Below are positions 1-10,559 of a stretch of 64,000 nt of DNA, one piece after another. A program made the translations under genes and the position numbers. Source of the stretch: Diphasiastrum complanatum (lineage: Eukaryota > Streptophyta > Lycopodiopsida > Lycopodiales > Lycopodiaceae); NCBI GenBank assembly GCA_029204225.1, contig CM055097.1, forward strand, positions 44,044,942-44,108,941, written 5' to 3'. The first letter of the stretch is position 1. Every line of letters starts with the position of its first letter. A model generated the notes under the pieces. It did no database searches, was not told where the DNA came from, and saw only the letters and a program-made list of their open reading frames with translations.

Positions 1-93
1 CAATTAAAAGTGAGTCAAAAGTATGAGGCATAGCCATCGCTGGCCAATGTGCTACTTTATCACAAAGAGTGTGTAAAATTTTAGAACTGGTTC

Positions 94-527
94 TGTTGGC
101 ACTTAGATGTTGATGCCAACTAATAAAAATAAAATTCTTATTAAAGGATCTCGGATTACTTAGAGAACGGAGATTGCGAGCTGTTATTTTGTGTTGAATA
201 AGATTATCAGTGTAGGAGTCTTAGACTGCCGTGAAAGAGAGATTGTAGAAACAATTAGGCGTCTGAGACAGCCATGCAATCCTCTAATGCTGATAACCTG
301 ATATGAAGAGAATGTAGAAATAACTTAGGCATCAAAGATAGCCATACATTTTCTTATAATAATGTTTGTGTAAGAGGAGTGAGAGTTAATTTCATTCAAC
401 AAGAATGCAAAGATGTAGAACAATAGCAAATCCGTATGGTGTAACACAACAATCAGATCACAATACAATTGCGTTGATCAGCGCGTGATCCTACCTACAG
501 ACTCAAATCAATTGCTAAAGTTCTGAA

Positions 528-591
<64 letters not shown>

Positions 592-787
592 ATCACTAAC
601 TCTGAGGAGTCAGCTACAAGAAGACCCATTCTGGTCGTTTGATCTCTGCTAGAGTATCCTCATGCATCTCCGCATGCTTCTCTTCTTCAATCGCTCATTT
701 ATTTATATAGCAGCTGAAAGATCTTGTATTATTCTATCTTTGCATTTACAAGATCGCTTAATAGCTGATTAACTGACTAATTAGAAT
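94..787 (-). repeat. 3' LTR of copia A
   Basis: Starts tgttggca and closely matches 2632-3284 along its length. It differs mainly by substitutions and by a CT tract of 30 repeats where the partner LTR has 5. The downstream edge is approximate because similarity fades near 787-800. Confidence 0.85.
531..590 (+). repeat. (CT)30 microsatellite inside an LTR
   Basis: Uninterrupted 60-bp CT tract. The same position of the partner LTR (3073-3082) has only five CT units between the same flanks (ttctgaatat on the left, aatcactaac on the right), so the length changed after insertion. Confidence 0.97.
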
Positions 788-816
788 AGTTATAAAGGTG
801 CGAATAGATTGATGCT

Positions 817-2533
817 TTACCCCATTTCATTTGGTAGGTATTCTCCCCCTGAATCAGAACGTAGGGCCTTGATTCTCTGGCCAGTCTGATTCTCAACATA
901 TTGCTTGAATTCTTTGAAGCGATTGAATGCTTCTGACTTGTTCTTTATGAGCATGATTCTGGTGAACCGGAAGTAGTCATCAATGAATGTGATAAAACAT
1001 AGAGCTTGACCCAAGGAGGGTATGCTCATAGGACGACATAAGTCACTATGAATCAGTGATAGAATGGACTTCGCTCTCTAGGCTTATCCTCTCAAAAATT
1101 TTGTTCTAGGTTGTTTCCCTAGTAAACAATTTTCACAGACAGTCTTATTAGCTGTAGAAACAGCATTGATATTCATATCCTTGACCAAATGACCTAGTCT
1201 TTGATGCCAAACATGAGCATCAGAATTACTCATAGTAAGGGCATAATCGTGACTCAAGATATACAAATTTTCTTCTCTGTGTGTAGAGAGAATTTCATTG
1301 GAGTTCCCATCAAAAAGAGTACATCGACTAGCAGTAAACAAAGCTCTATAACCTTGAGCAGTGATCTTGCTAATAGACAATAAGTTCTTTGTTAAATTGG
1401 GTATATAAAGTACACCATTTAGCTGTCTAGTGATGTCGTCAGGGAACTGGTGTCGGCCTTGGCCTTCGACTTTGTGGGAGTTTGAGTCGCCAAAGAAAAT
1501 GTACTTTGAGTCCATTATTGTGAGAGTAGAGAAAAGGTTCTTACATGGTGTCGTGTGTTGTGAAGCACCTGAATCAAGATACCATTGACAGGCATCTCTA
1601 CTTGGTTGGTCTTGTACCATCAGCGCCTTGTCATCCTCTTGAGAATTTTTGATAGAGTCAAAACCTCCATCTTGGTGCTGCTACATCTTCTTCCTCGCTT
1701 CATTGTGCTTGAGGATACGACAATCCTTAATGTCGTGGTTTGATCTTTTGCAATATCTACAAAAGAGTTTGGTCTTGGACGACTGTTGATGTCTGTGTTA
1801 TTGTTGTCTGTGCTATTGTTGTTGTTGTTGCATTGAATCTGGCTGCTCTGCCTTTGTTTTATTGTCCTTGAAATTCTTCTTTAGGACTGAAGCTTATTAG
1901 AGTACAATGCCATTGACTTGGTACTCATTGTTGATAAGCTCTTTCTCCTAACTTCTTCCTGCAAAAGACTTGTTGTCAGCTTTTGAAGAGACAACACATG
2001 AGTATTGCCCAAAAGTAATACTAGGTTGTCACAGGAGGATGGAAGACTGGCGAGAAGAGACATCGTTGAGTCTTCTCTGATATAGGAGAACCTATTGTAG
2101 AAAGTTGATTTAGCAACTGTTTGAACTCGTTTAGATGATCACTGGCTGAGGTGCCTTCACTCATTTTGAGTGTAAGGACCTTCTTCCTCAGATAGAGACG
2201 AGTCGATACATCTGAAGTCTTGTAAATACTTGTAAGGATGTCCCATGCTTCTTTGGAGGTGGTGCTATTTGATACATGAGCAATCTGAGTGTCTTTCAGA
2301 TTAAAGGATACAATGGCAAGTGCTTTGCTATCCTTTGCTTCCTATGTTGGAAGCGGTTCAGGTCTTGTCGGTTTGGCTATTGAACCTTTTACGTATCCCC
2401 ACAGCTCCTTCTCGATTAAGATCATCCTCATCTTGAATTTCCACACGTGGAAATCATCCCCGTTGAATTTGTTGATCAAGTGGATCTTTGAGGTTGAACC
2501 TTCCATTGTAATCGAGTAGCAGAGATAGAACAC
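817..2533 (-). pseudogene. Copia gag-protease-integrase remnant (copia A)
   Basis: Reads from 2533 downwards. A gag start carries the copia signature N-x-W-K-x-(K/R)-M (here F-H-V-W-K-F-K-M, about 2430-2460). A further gag piece lies at 1881-2063. The open stretch 1620-1084 has the protease active site D-S-G-A-S followed by the gag-pre-integrase zinc motif (H-x-R-L-G-H then C-x2-C). The stretch 1029-817 is integrase core with F-I-D-D-Y and D-S-G-G-E-Y. Several stops and frame changes separate the pieces. The ORF ends two codons after the E-M-G at 817, where integrase sequence is lost. Confidence 0.85.
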
Positions 2534-2611
2534 AAACAGAATGAACTAGCTCTATAGAACAAAAACGTATTAAATTCTATTATAAATCCTAAACTCTAGT
2601 AATCCAATAAA

Positions 2612-2628
2612 CCAGTGCTCTGATACCA
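2612..2628 (-). other. Primer binding site, initiator-Met tRNA type (copia A)
   Basis: Minus-strand tggtatcagagc, three bases inside the 5' LTR edge at 2632, the usual arrangement of plant copia elements. It fixes the orientation of the element. Confidence 0.9.
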
Positions 2629-2631
2629 ATA

Positions 2632-3284
2632 TGTTGGCGCTTACATGTTGATGCCAACTGATAAAAATAAAATTCTTATTAAAGGATCTCGAACTACTTA
2701 GAGAACGGAGATTGCGAGCTGTTCTTTTGTGTTGAATAAGATTATCACTGTAGGAGTCTTAGACTGTCGTGAAAGAGAGATTGCAGAAACGATTAGGCAT
2801 CTGAGACAGCCATGCAATCCTCTAATGCTGATAATTTGATATGAAAAGAATGTAGAAATAACTTGGACGTCAGAGACAGCCATACATTGTCTTATAATAG
2901 TGTTTGCGTAAGAGGAGTGAGTTAATTTCATTCAACAAGAATGCAAAGATGTAGAACAGTAGCGAATCTATATAATAATGTTGTAACACAACAATAAGAT
3001 CACAATACAATTACACTGATAAGCGCATGATCCTACTTACAGACTCAAATCAATTGCTAAAGTTCTGAATATCTCTCTCTCTATATAATCACTAACTTTG
3101 AGGAGTCAACTACTAGAAGACATGTGTTGGTCGTTTGATCTCTGCTGGAGTATCCACATGCATCTTCGCGTGCTCCTCTTCTTCAATCGCTCATTTACTT
3201 ATATAGCAGCTGGAAGATCTTGTATTATTCTATCTTTGCATTTACAAGATCGCTTAACGGCTGATTAACTGACTAATTAGAACA
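2632..3284 (-). repeat. 5' LTR of copia A
   Basis: Starts tgttggcg and ends near gaaca. Direct match to 94-787. Contains only a short CT tract (3073-3082). The outer edge is approximate. Confidence 0.85.
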
Positions 3285-3311
3285 GTTATTATTGGAGCAT
3301 GAAGACGTAGA

Positions 3312-3455
3312 TTCTGTGTAAAAATGCAGTGTTGCATTTTTCGCTTTTGTTGCCTATCAGAAATTGCATGTAAAAATGCAGTGTCGCATTTTTCGCATTT
3401 GCACCTATCAAAAATTGCATGTAAAAAGGCAGTGTCACATTTTTAGAAGTGTCTG
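3312..3455 (+). repeat. Tandem repeat, about 2.6 copies of a ~52-bp unit
   Basis: Units begin near 3312, 3364 and 3415. Each carries gtaaaaatgcagtgtcgc followed by a T-rich run and a g/c-ctatcaaaaattgcat joint. Similar gtgtcgcattttt words recur at about 21190-21290, so this may be LTR or leader material of a wider family. Confidence 0.7.
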
Positions 3456-4875
3456 AAATGGCCTAAAAACCGAGTTAGCACAAGTGTCACAAAACACTTA
3501 GTTGCTCAGGATGGCCCAAAGCTGAAAAGGCGACAATGTCGGGTGTCAGGTTTTTTGCCTGTCAAAAATTGCGAAGAAAAATACAGACTGTTGGGACAAA
3601 CAGTTCAAATATGTAGACTGTTGAAAGACAGTTCATTTTCTGCAGGTTTTATTTGAGAGAGTAAAATTGAGAGGATGAAGGAGGGCAGTTAGGAAGAGTA
3701 GGAGTAAGATTAAACTCCAACACGTTCATCACTGGTCCATCGTTGGGGAGAGCGGACCTCCTATCACATAGCACTAGTGAGTAAATTTTCAGAATCGCAT
3801 CGCAAAATCACTCCATATAATTCTAAAGCCAACAGTTTGTTTGAGAGATCAAATGGAATATTGTGCAAGATTTTAAATACAGAAGCTACGGCACATTCTT
3901 TTGATTGGGATGAAAAAATTTTGTCCGTTTAGGGCTTACCAAAATGCCGAAAAAATTACCATGAAACAAACCCCTTTTTACTTGGTGTAGGGCATGCACT
4001 CGATACTTCCAATCGAGTTCGAGGTTCCGCCTTATCATGTACATGTTCCAACTAGATCTAATGAAAATTGTAGCACAAAGGATAGACTTTTCTCTATTGA
4101 AAAACTCGAACAACAATGAAACCAAGCCTTGATCAAAGCTAGTTGTCCTTTGGGAAGCAGACTTTGCTCTGTTGTACGACAATTGACATATCAAATTTTT
4201 GGGGAAGTTACATATGCGGTGGATGGGTCCATGTCAAAGTATGTATTTTGGACCTTACTTGAGCCTATTTATGACGCACAAGAGGGATTGATTGATTGAT
4301 TAACTATTGAATACAAACTAGACACCAGAAATTGAGATCTAGATTGACAATTTACATACATCAAGCAAGAGCAATCATAAATCACTAATCAAAGTGAATA
4401 TCCAGCCCCCACACGTATGGTGTGACCTTCCAAACGGCCTTTAGACAAAAAATGAAGTTTGAAACATTTAGATTTTGCTTAGATCCAAATGTAAACAAAG
4501 TAAATTGTATAGAAGGTCAAGATTGCCATAAGCTCTCAAAATTTTTCTAAGGCATTACTATGGAGAGTTGATGATACATAGAAAGGCTCTTCCCCACCTC
4601 AAGTTAGGTGAAAATCAAGTATGTAATAAGGAATTTGATTGAGTATTTTTTCCTTGATTTGCCATTCTAGCCTAACCCTTGAGTTTTGCCATGTTAGTGG
4701 CTAGATTGATCAACCTACTCCATAAATTAAGGGATTTGGTACTATAATGTAGGAATCATCACCAAACAAACTTGATCAACCCTATGAACATGATCTAACC
4801 TACTCTAGTGTAGATTCACATGTGGCACCATGGCCTCACATGAATTCTTTGAAAAAGTGGATTATATTAAAGACG
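3456..4875. other. Stretch without recognisable genes
   Basis: AT-rich sequence with no supported coding region. The longest open stretch (minus strand, 3886-4194) shows no family motif. It lies between two retroelement remnants and is probably decayed transposon DNA. Confidence 0.5.
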
Positions 4876-5402
4876 CCTTCATTGAGGCAAACGAGGCCGT
4901 AAGATCTCTTTGCATGTTGATGTCAAGGCCTTATACTCGGATTCAGTTGAAGACAATGAAATAGTATCTTGCTTCTTTGAAAGCCATGATACTACTCCAT
5001 CACAAATGAATGTAGCAAATGCGCTAGTAGTCAATCTACTTTGTCACCTGCAAAATCCGAGTCACTATAGGCTCTCAAGCCAAGATTAGTCCCTTTGTAG
5101 AGTATGCCAAAATTTCTAGTAGATGAGATATACCTTAGGACTCTTTTGGCCATCTTCCAATGTGATACAAGAGGACATTGCATATATTGGCTTAACTTTC
5201 CAACACTATAACTAAGGTTAGGTCTAGTTATAGTCAAATAAATTAAGGAGCCTATAAGCCTTCTATAGAGAGTGATGTCCTCAAAGGATACTTCATCATC
5301 ACTTATAGATGCTTTTACATTTTGCTCCATTGGAGTCTTAATGTCTTTACAATTTTTCATTCCAATCTTTGTTGTTGCTTTGAATACTAGGATCACAATC
5401 AA
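4876..5402 (-). pseudogene. Copia reverse transcriptase C-terminus plus RNase H fragment
   Basis: The 5402-5031 stretch reads as the end of copia RT and the start of RNase H: G-S-L-I-Y-L, T-R-P-N-L-S-Y-S-V, L-R-Y-I-S-S-T and the RNase H start Y-S-D-S-D-F-A-G-D. A frameshift near 5033 moves the reading to another frame, where S-W-L-S-K-K-Q-D-T-I-S-L-S-S continues to about 4876. There is no LTR beside it, so it is an orphan fragment. Confidence 0.85.
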
Positions 5403-5415
5403 GACACTCTAATGG

Positions 5416-5831
5416 ATCAATCAACCTCTAATCCTACCTTTGATTTATCTAAACCTGATAGTGTGGCACAAGCCCTACAACGCCTCTACCAACAAATTCA
5501 AGAGACAAACCAATAACTACATGGTACTAAGCTGAAAAATCAAGCTCTTCAGTGTAAGTTGGCCAATCAACAAAATCATGTAATACCTCCTCCCAATAAA
5601 GTGTATAAAGGAGAAAAGAAAGAGAGGAGTCTACAAGTAGTAAATTCATGGCTTAATGTTTGGAATAAATATTTTTTCGTGAATATATTTTCTGAAAGTG
5701 GAAAACTCTCCACCACTACTATGTTTTTGGATGGAAAAGCTTTATTATGGTGGGAGGAGTTAGTAGCCAAAGGAAAACAACCATTAACATGGGAGGCATT
5801 TTGCCTAGTATTCAAGTGTTGGAGGACCTAA
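5416..5831 (+). pseudogene. Ty3/gypsy gag remnant
   Basis: Plus-strand reading with one in-frame stop near 5515 followed by an open stretch from 5559. The capsid signature is a hydrophobic segment with L-L-W-W-E-E-L and then T-W-E-A-F, typical of gypsy gag (A-x2-W-W ... T-W-x2-F). It stops directly at the LTR edge at 5832, so protease and pol are absent. It may be the body of a gag-only derivative ending in the LTR that follows. Confidence 0.7.
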
Positions 5832-5970
5832 TGATCACATAGTTAATTGATTAATTAGAAGTTAATAAAAGGACTTTGCGCGAATTTTAATGTCGCAAGG
5901 CCTAATAGTCAAGTTAGTGAATGACAGGGCTCCCTCCAAAATTCAAATTTCAAATAATAAGGGAGGTGGG
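5832..5970 (+). repeat. Gypsy-type LTR, left part (split by copia B)
   Basis: Starts tgatcacatagtta and matches, in reverse complement, 52780-52924. The match continues after the inserted copia at 8732-8912. The last five bases, gtggg (5966-5970), recur at 8727-8731. Confidence 0.85.
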
Positions 5971-5974
5971 GATG

Positions 5975-6707
5975 TGAAGAATTGAAAAAGATTATCTATG
6001 TTAGATATAGGGGTCTTATGTTTTTTATATCAAGCATCTAGGCGTAGGATGTTGATAGGACCAAATTTGGCATAGATGACAAATTACTCATTTTCACTTG
6101 TAATGCCACTATTCAGGCAAAATTAGAGTAAGAGGCTAAACTCGTGCCAATTAGAGTGTAGACAAGTGTAATACTTTTGTTTGATGAAACTTAAGAGGTC
6201 CAATAGGATTTAGAGGTGGAACCTTGAGGGGTCCAATAGAATTTGAGGTTTGCTTGAAAATGGTCCAATAGAATTTAGAGGTGAATGGATCAATGGTCCA
6301 ATAGGATTAAGAGATGGCAAAAGTGTGGTCCAATCATAGTTAAGCATAGTGGTAGCTCGTGGATCTACTAGTATCATTGCACTTCTCATTTGGATCTAAT
6401 TGATTTTGAGATTGAGTGGATTTTGTGAGTAATTGGTTTTCTAGCTTTCTATCTCTACCCGAGAGCTCATGATAATTTTCTCTCTCTACTCGAGGAGAGC
6501 AGCTTGTTTTTACTTAGATTATTTTTGGAACACTTCCCACATGTGTGAGTGAGAGTTGGAAGTGATTGAATGCATGTAGTAGTGGATTTTTGCCAAAGAA
6601 TCAAAGATAGATCTTGAATCTCAATCTAGTCTTGATCTTGGTGCATATACACACCTTAGGAGATCACAAGTACATGTTGTGGATAGTCCACACGTGTGAA
6701 TTTAACA
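5975..6707 (+). repeat. 5' LTR of copia B
   Basis: Begins tgaagaattg and ends tttaaca. Four extra bases (gatg) lie between the target duplicate and the tg edge. It contains tandem-like ggtccaatag words (about 6200-6330) repeated five times, probably regulatory or degenerate repeats. Confidence 0.9.
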
Positions 6708-6720
6708 TGGTATCAGAGCC
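6708..6720 (+). other. Primer binding site (copia B)
   Basis: tggtatcagagcc immediately after the 5' LTR. Initiator-Met tRNA type. Confidence 0.92.
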
Positions 6721-7458
6721 TACCTAAGGTTACCATGCATTTTGATCCATTTAAGTGAAAACTTTTCATCAATCTTGAGCTGGAAATTGTCAAGATCCAT
6801 TTTCCTAGCTATCTTGTCTAATTGGAGCAAAAGAGATCAATAGGGCATTGATTGGATCTGACCTGGTACTGTACGGAATCAGGTGCTCAGACACGTGTGA
6901 GGAACATCCAATTTCAGATTGAGAGTTCTCTCTCATGCTTGATCCATTTATCTTGCTTGATAGTTTGTTTTGAAGCTATTCTCGTCTATTTATGATGCAA
7001 TCAGTTTCATTCCATTTGGTTGAGCCAATCAGAAGTTATAAGCTTTTGAAGAGGGTTAGGTAGGGCACCTAGACCTGGGTGGACACATTTGGTTTGGTCA
7101 AAAGATTGCTTGTTAGATCTCTGTTCACAGTTGTATGGTTACCAATCTCATCTATAAGTGATCTAGACATTGTTTAGAGATCATAGCCAATTTGTTTCAT
7201 GCAATATCACTGAGTTTGAGTCAAATTTGGTTACTTAGTGTATCTCACATGTGCTAAGAGTAAATGATCCTAACTTTGTATAGTCCATCATTTGATGTGA
7301 AATAGATCTTGTTTTAGAGAGATTTGAGTAGCTAGTGAGAAACAATCCACAAATAGTTGCAAGATCTTTCATAGGAGGAGATAGTACTTCATTATTGAAT
7401 CCTATTGAGAGTGTGTAGCAACATTTATTGTTCATCATTTGAGTTTTCTTCACTTCAA

Positions 7459-7541
7459 ATGTCTTCAATGAGTTCATCTTTGTTGGAACCAAGTGAAAGA
7501 TTGTCCACTTCAAACTATTCAATTTGGAAGATGAGGATGGA
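7459..7541 (+). pseudogene. Copia gag N-terminus (copia B)
   Basis: ATG at 7459 opens a gag start ending in the motif S-N-Y-S-I-W-K-M-R-M-E-S. At about 7540 the sequence changes without a spacer to the middle of RNase H in a different frame. This is the scar of a deletion of most of gag and pol. Confidence 0.8.
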
Positions 7542-7997
7542 GTCCATCTTGTGGATTCGGATTTTGCAAGTGACAAGATGGATCGAAAGTCTATTAGTGC
7601 ATACACTATCTTTCTTGGAGGCAATCTAATATCTTGGCTTTCCAAAAAGCAAGATACTATATCTCTCTCTTCATGTGAGGCCGAGTACAAAGCACTCACT
7701 ACAACCACCAAAGAGGTGCTTTGGATCAAGAGATTATTATTGGAGCTAAAGTGCATCAAGGAAGATGATCTACCAATGATCAAGTGTGATAATATCTCGG
7801 CCCAAGATCTTGCCAATAATCCCATATTTCATGCAAGAAGCAAGCATATAGAAGTGGCACACCATTTTGTGAGAGAAAAGCTTATTGGAGGAGAAATCTA
7901 TTTGGAGCATGTCAACTCGTCCTCTTGTATTGCCGATCTACTCACCAAGCCTTTGAGCAAAAGTGCTTTCATCAAGCATTTTGTAGGAGGAGGGTGA
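7524..7997 (+). pseudogene. Copia RNase H C-terminal part (copia B)
   Basis: 157 open codons. From about residue 8 it shows the RNase H series V-D-S-D-F-A-S-D-K, I-S-W-L-S-K-K-Q-D, L-S-S-C-E-A-E-Y, then the C-terminal I-A-D-L-L-T-K-P-L typical of copia. The open frame begins upstream of the deletion joint, so the first few codons come from gag DNA read out of frame. The frame runs into the purine tract and ends at the LTR start. It is the only sizeable coding region left in the element. Confidence 0.85.
7986..7994 (+). other. Polypurine tract (copia B)
   Basis: ggaggaggg directly before the 3' LTR, the expected plus-strand primer position. Confidence 0.8.
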
Positions 7998-8726
7998 AGA
8001 ATTCAAAAAGATTACCTATGTTAGATATAGGGGTCTTATGTTTTTTATATCAAGCATCTAGGTGTAGGATGTTGATAGGACCAAATTTGGCATAGATGAC
8101 AAATTACCCATTTCCACTTGTAATGCCACTATTTAGCCAAAATAGATTAAGAGGCTAAACTCATGCCAATTAGAGTGTAGACAAGTGTAATACTTTTGTT
8201 TGATGAAATTCAAGAGGTCCAATAGGATTTAGAGGTGGAACCTTGAGGGGTCCAATAGAATTTGAGGTTTGCTTGAAAATGGTCCAATAGAATTAAGAGG
8301 TGAATGGATCAATGGTCCAATAGGATTAAGAGGTGGCAAAAGTGTGGTCCAATCATAGTTAAGCATAGTGGTAGCTCGTGGATCTACTAGTATCATTGTA
8401 CTTCTCATTTGGATCTAATTGATTTTGAGATTGAGTGCATTTTGGAAGTGATTGGTTTTCTAGCTTTCTTTGTCTACTAGAGAGCTAATGATGATTTTCT
8501 CTCTCTACCCGAGGAGAGCAGCTTGTTTTTACTTAGATTATTTTTGGAACACTTCCCACATGTGTGAGTGAGAGTTAGAAGTGATTGAATGCATGTAGTA
8601 GTGTGTTTTTGCCATAGAATCAAAGATAGATCTTAGATCTCAATCTAGTCTTGATCTTGGTGCATCTACACACCTTAGGAGATCACAAGTACATGTTGTG
8701 GAAAGTCCACACGTGTGAATTTAACA
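7995..8726 (+). repeat. 3' LTR of copia B
   Basis: Near copy of 5975-6707 with scattered substitutions, the same length within a base, ending tttaaca before gtggg. Confidence 0.92.
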
Positions 8727-8912
8727 GTGGGGGTTGGCCATAGGATTTGAGGCCAAAGCCCTAAAATCCACTATATAGAATGTGAATTCGAGTTATTTTG
8801 TACATTCAATTCATTTCAATAAAGTAGGTGGAACCTCCTTCGTGGATATGGAGCGTCCTTGCTCTTATTCTTCTTCTTTTTTCATCTCTCATGTTTTCTT
8901 TGGATTTGTCAT
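8727..8912 (+). repeat. Gypsy-type LTR, right part (split by copia B)
   Basis: Starts with the repeated gtggg and continues with a match to the reverse complement of about 52576-52760, including the ataggatttgaggccaaagc block. The match ends near 8912, where minus-strand gypsy sequence begins. This LTR is therefore truncated and lacks the CT tract present at 52.45 kb. Confidence 0.8.
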
Positions 8913-9179
8913 ACCTCGGATTAGGAGTTGTGAATCCCCCATAATTCGGAGGTTGCCTATAGTTTGCGCAACTTGCATGGTCATTTGTAGACCGATTAGA
9001 AGGTCTTTGTATTCGGTAGTGTTGTTCGTGAATCCTTTCCCTAATAGGACTCCTATATTGGGTAGTTCAGTCCCATTGGGATTCTATAATACTACTCCTA
9101 TGGCACCTTCTCTATTCGAATGTCTACAGGTTCCGTCTACCTTCAACGTATACGTCCCAAGTTCCTGGGTGAGTTCCAT
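8913..9179 (-). pseudogene. Archaeal-type RNase H (aRNH) located downstream of integrase
   Basis: Minus-strand reading from an ATG at 9179. It shows L-K-V-D-G-T (first catalytic Asp), then G-A-I-G-V-V-L, N-N-T-T-E-Y-K-D-L-L (catalytic Glu), and M-G-D-S-Q-L-L-I (next Asp). This is the D-E-D order and spacing of the extra aRNH carried by Tat gypsy elements. The final Asp region is lost because the element is cut at 8912. One in-frame stop lies at 9084-9086. It sits after the integrase stop, separated by about 220 bp of apparently non-coding DNA that includes a possible 3' splice site (ccttttcag). Confidence 0.75.
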
Positions 9180-9405
9180 ATCACAACAATAATCTTTTTG
9201 TATTTTTCTCGATTTTATGAATTTTTGTTTAGGTTTTTTGCACCCTCCTGTTCAGCGTATATGTACAAGGTCACTAGGGGTACTTTTGATTCTTTGAGTG
9301 TTCTCAGTATTCGTGATGCTTCTGGGTAGTTCACTCCGATACCTGAAAAGGTGAACAAGAAAAGGTGTTACATATTGTACAGGTGACTTCAGCTCCTTTT
9401 TTTTT

Positions 9406-10533
9406 TTAAGTACGATAAGCTTTTATCTTATTTATGTTGGTTCGGTGCTTAAAAATTTCACCCTTCAACTCTGCTAGCTTAACCGTGTTGTTTTCATACA
9501 GCTTTACTATTACATATGGACCGTTCCAGCGTGGCCCCAACTTATGAGGCATCAGCTCGTGTCTAGCGTCGTAGAACAACACTAACTGCCCCTGCCTGAA
9601 CTGGTAATCGCGAATGTTCCCATCATGAATCTCCTTCATGCGTCTTTTGTGGGCTTCTTGGTGATTTAAAGTAGCTATCTGGTGCTCGTCCAGGTCTTGT
9701 AAAGTGTCCAGTTGGTGCTGTATTGATTCTTTCTCTCCTAGGTTTTGTTTCATGGCAAACCGCAAGGATGAGAGCTCTATTTCTATTGGCAGTACACAAT
9801 CTTGGCCATACACTAGAAAAAAGGACGTGTGGTTGGTACTGGTCTTATAGGTGGCATTATATGCCCACAATGCCGAATACAGTTTTCTGTTCCAATCCCT
9901 CTGTCGGTCTAATACGGTTTTCCTTAGGATCCCTACCAGTTGTTTGTTTGTGCTTTCAGCCTGACCGTTGGCTTGCGGGTGGTAGGGTGTGCTTTTTCGA
10001 TGCTTGATCGTCAACTGATCGGTCAAGGCCTTGATAGTTTTGTTCTGGAAATGAGTACCCCTGTCAGTGATGAGTTCTCTGGGTGTATCAAACCGGCCTA
10101 TCACCTGTTCTAGTAAGAACTAGGCGGTTTCTTTTGCATTGTCTTTGGCCACAGCCCATGCCTCGGCCCACTTTGTGAAATAGTCAGTGGCCACTATGAT
10201 ATAATGTTTTCGGCTAGATGAAGCTGGGTGTGTTGGGCCAACGAAGTCGATGTCCCATTTTTCAAAGGGGAGACAGGCCTGTATTGGACTTAACGATCGC
10301 ACCCTGTTATCCGTCTTGTCAACTCGTTGACAGTTGTAGCAGTTCCGGGCATGTAAATGGGCATCTTGAAATAGTGTCGGCCACCAATAACCCGCCCTCA
10401 GAATTTTCTGCCCTGTGAGTTGGCCGGCAAAGTGGACCCCATAGGCAGAATCGTGACACTCCTCTAGTATAAATTTGGCTTCTTCAAGAGTGATGCATCT
10501 TCGATACAACCCTTCTACACCTCGTCTATACAA
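9406..10533 (-). pseudogene. Ty3/gypsy integrase (gypsy 1)
   Basis: Reads from 10533. It has the zinc-binding H-x-S-A-Y-G-V-H and C-Y-N-C, the core D in W-D-I-D-F-V-G-P, the second D in T-D-R-G-T-H-F and the E in N-G-Q-A-E-S-T-N-K. The C-terminal part contains the gypsy module L-G-P-R-W-N-G-P-Y-V and ends T-N-I-N-K-I-K-A-Y. One in-frame TAG at 10120-10122 interrupts the core between the first and second catalytic residues. Length and layout are otherwise full. The catalytic triad is intact apart from the stop. Confidence 0.9.
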
Positions 10534-10559
10534 TGTGCCCCCTATTTAAGCAAACTTTA

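Larger units (their letters stand above)
94..3284 (-). mobile_element. Internally deleted Ty1/copia LTR retrotransposon (copia A)
   Basis: Two direct long repeats (94-787 and 2632-3284) flank gag, protease and integrase remnants that all read on the minus strand. A primer binding site of the initiator-Met type (tggtatcagagc, minus strand) sits next to the 2632 repeat, which is therefore the 5' LTR. The domain order gag, protease, integrase is copia-like. Coding sequence stops inside the integrase just after the second catalytic Asp and runs straight into the 3' LTR, so the rest of integrase, reverse transcriptase and RNase H are missing. It can only be a non-autonomous copy. No convincing target-site duplication was seen. 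Confidence 0.9.
5971..8726 (+). mobile_element. Small deleted Ty1/copia element (copia B), nested in a gypsy LTR
   Basis: Two highly similar LTRs (5975-6707 and 7995-8726, about 730 bp each), an initiator-Met primer site after the first and a purine tract (ggaggaggg) before the second. The interior is only ~1.3 kb. It has an untranslated leader, about 27 codons of gag start, then directly the C-terminal half of RNase H. Protease, integrase and RT are absent. Flanking gtggg (5966-5970 and 8727-8731) looks like the 5-bp target duplication. Removing element and duplicate restores an 18-bp stretch that aligns without gaps to the uninterrupted copy near 52.76 kb. Confidence 0.93.

Noticed and set aside
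2612-2628. tRNA gene (sequences resembling tRNA 3' ends here and at other primer sites)
   Set aside because: Only 12-18 bp of tRNA complement is present, with no cloverleaf. These are retroelement primer sites.
7235-7825. 196-codon minus-strand ORF
   Set aside because: It is the antisense shadow of copia B gag start and RNase H, with no motif.
8782-9192. 136-codon plus-strand ORF
   Set aside because: It is antisense to the minus-strand archaeal-type RNase H and LTR, and shows no motif of its own.
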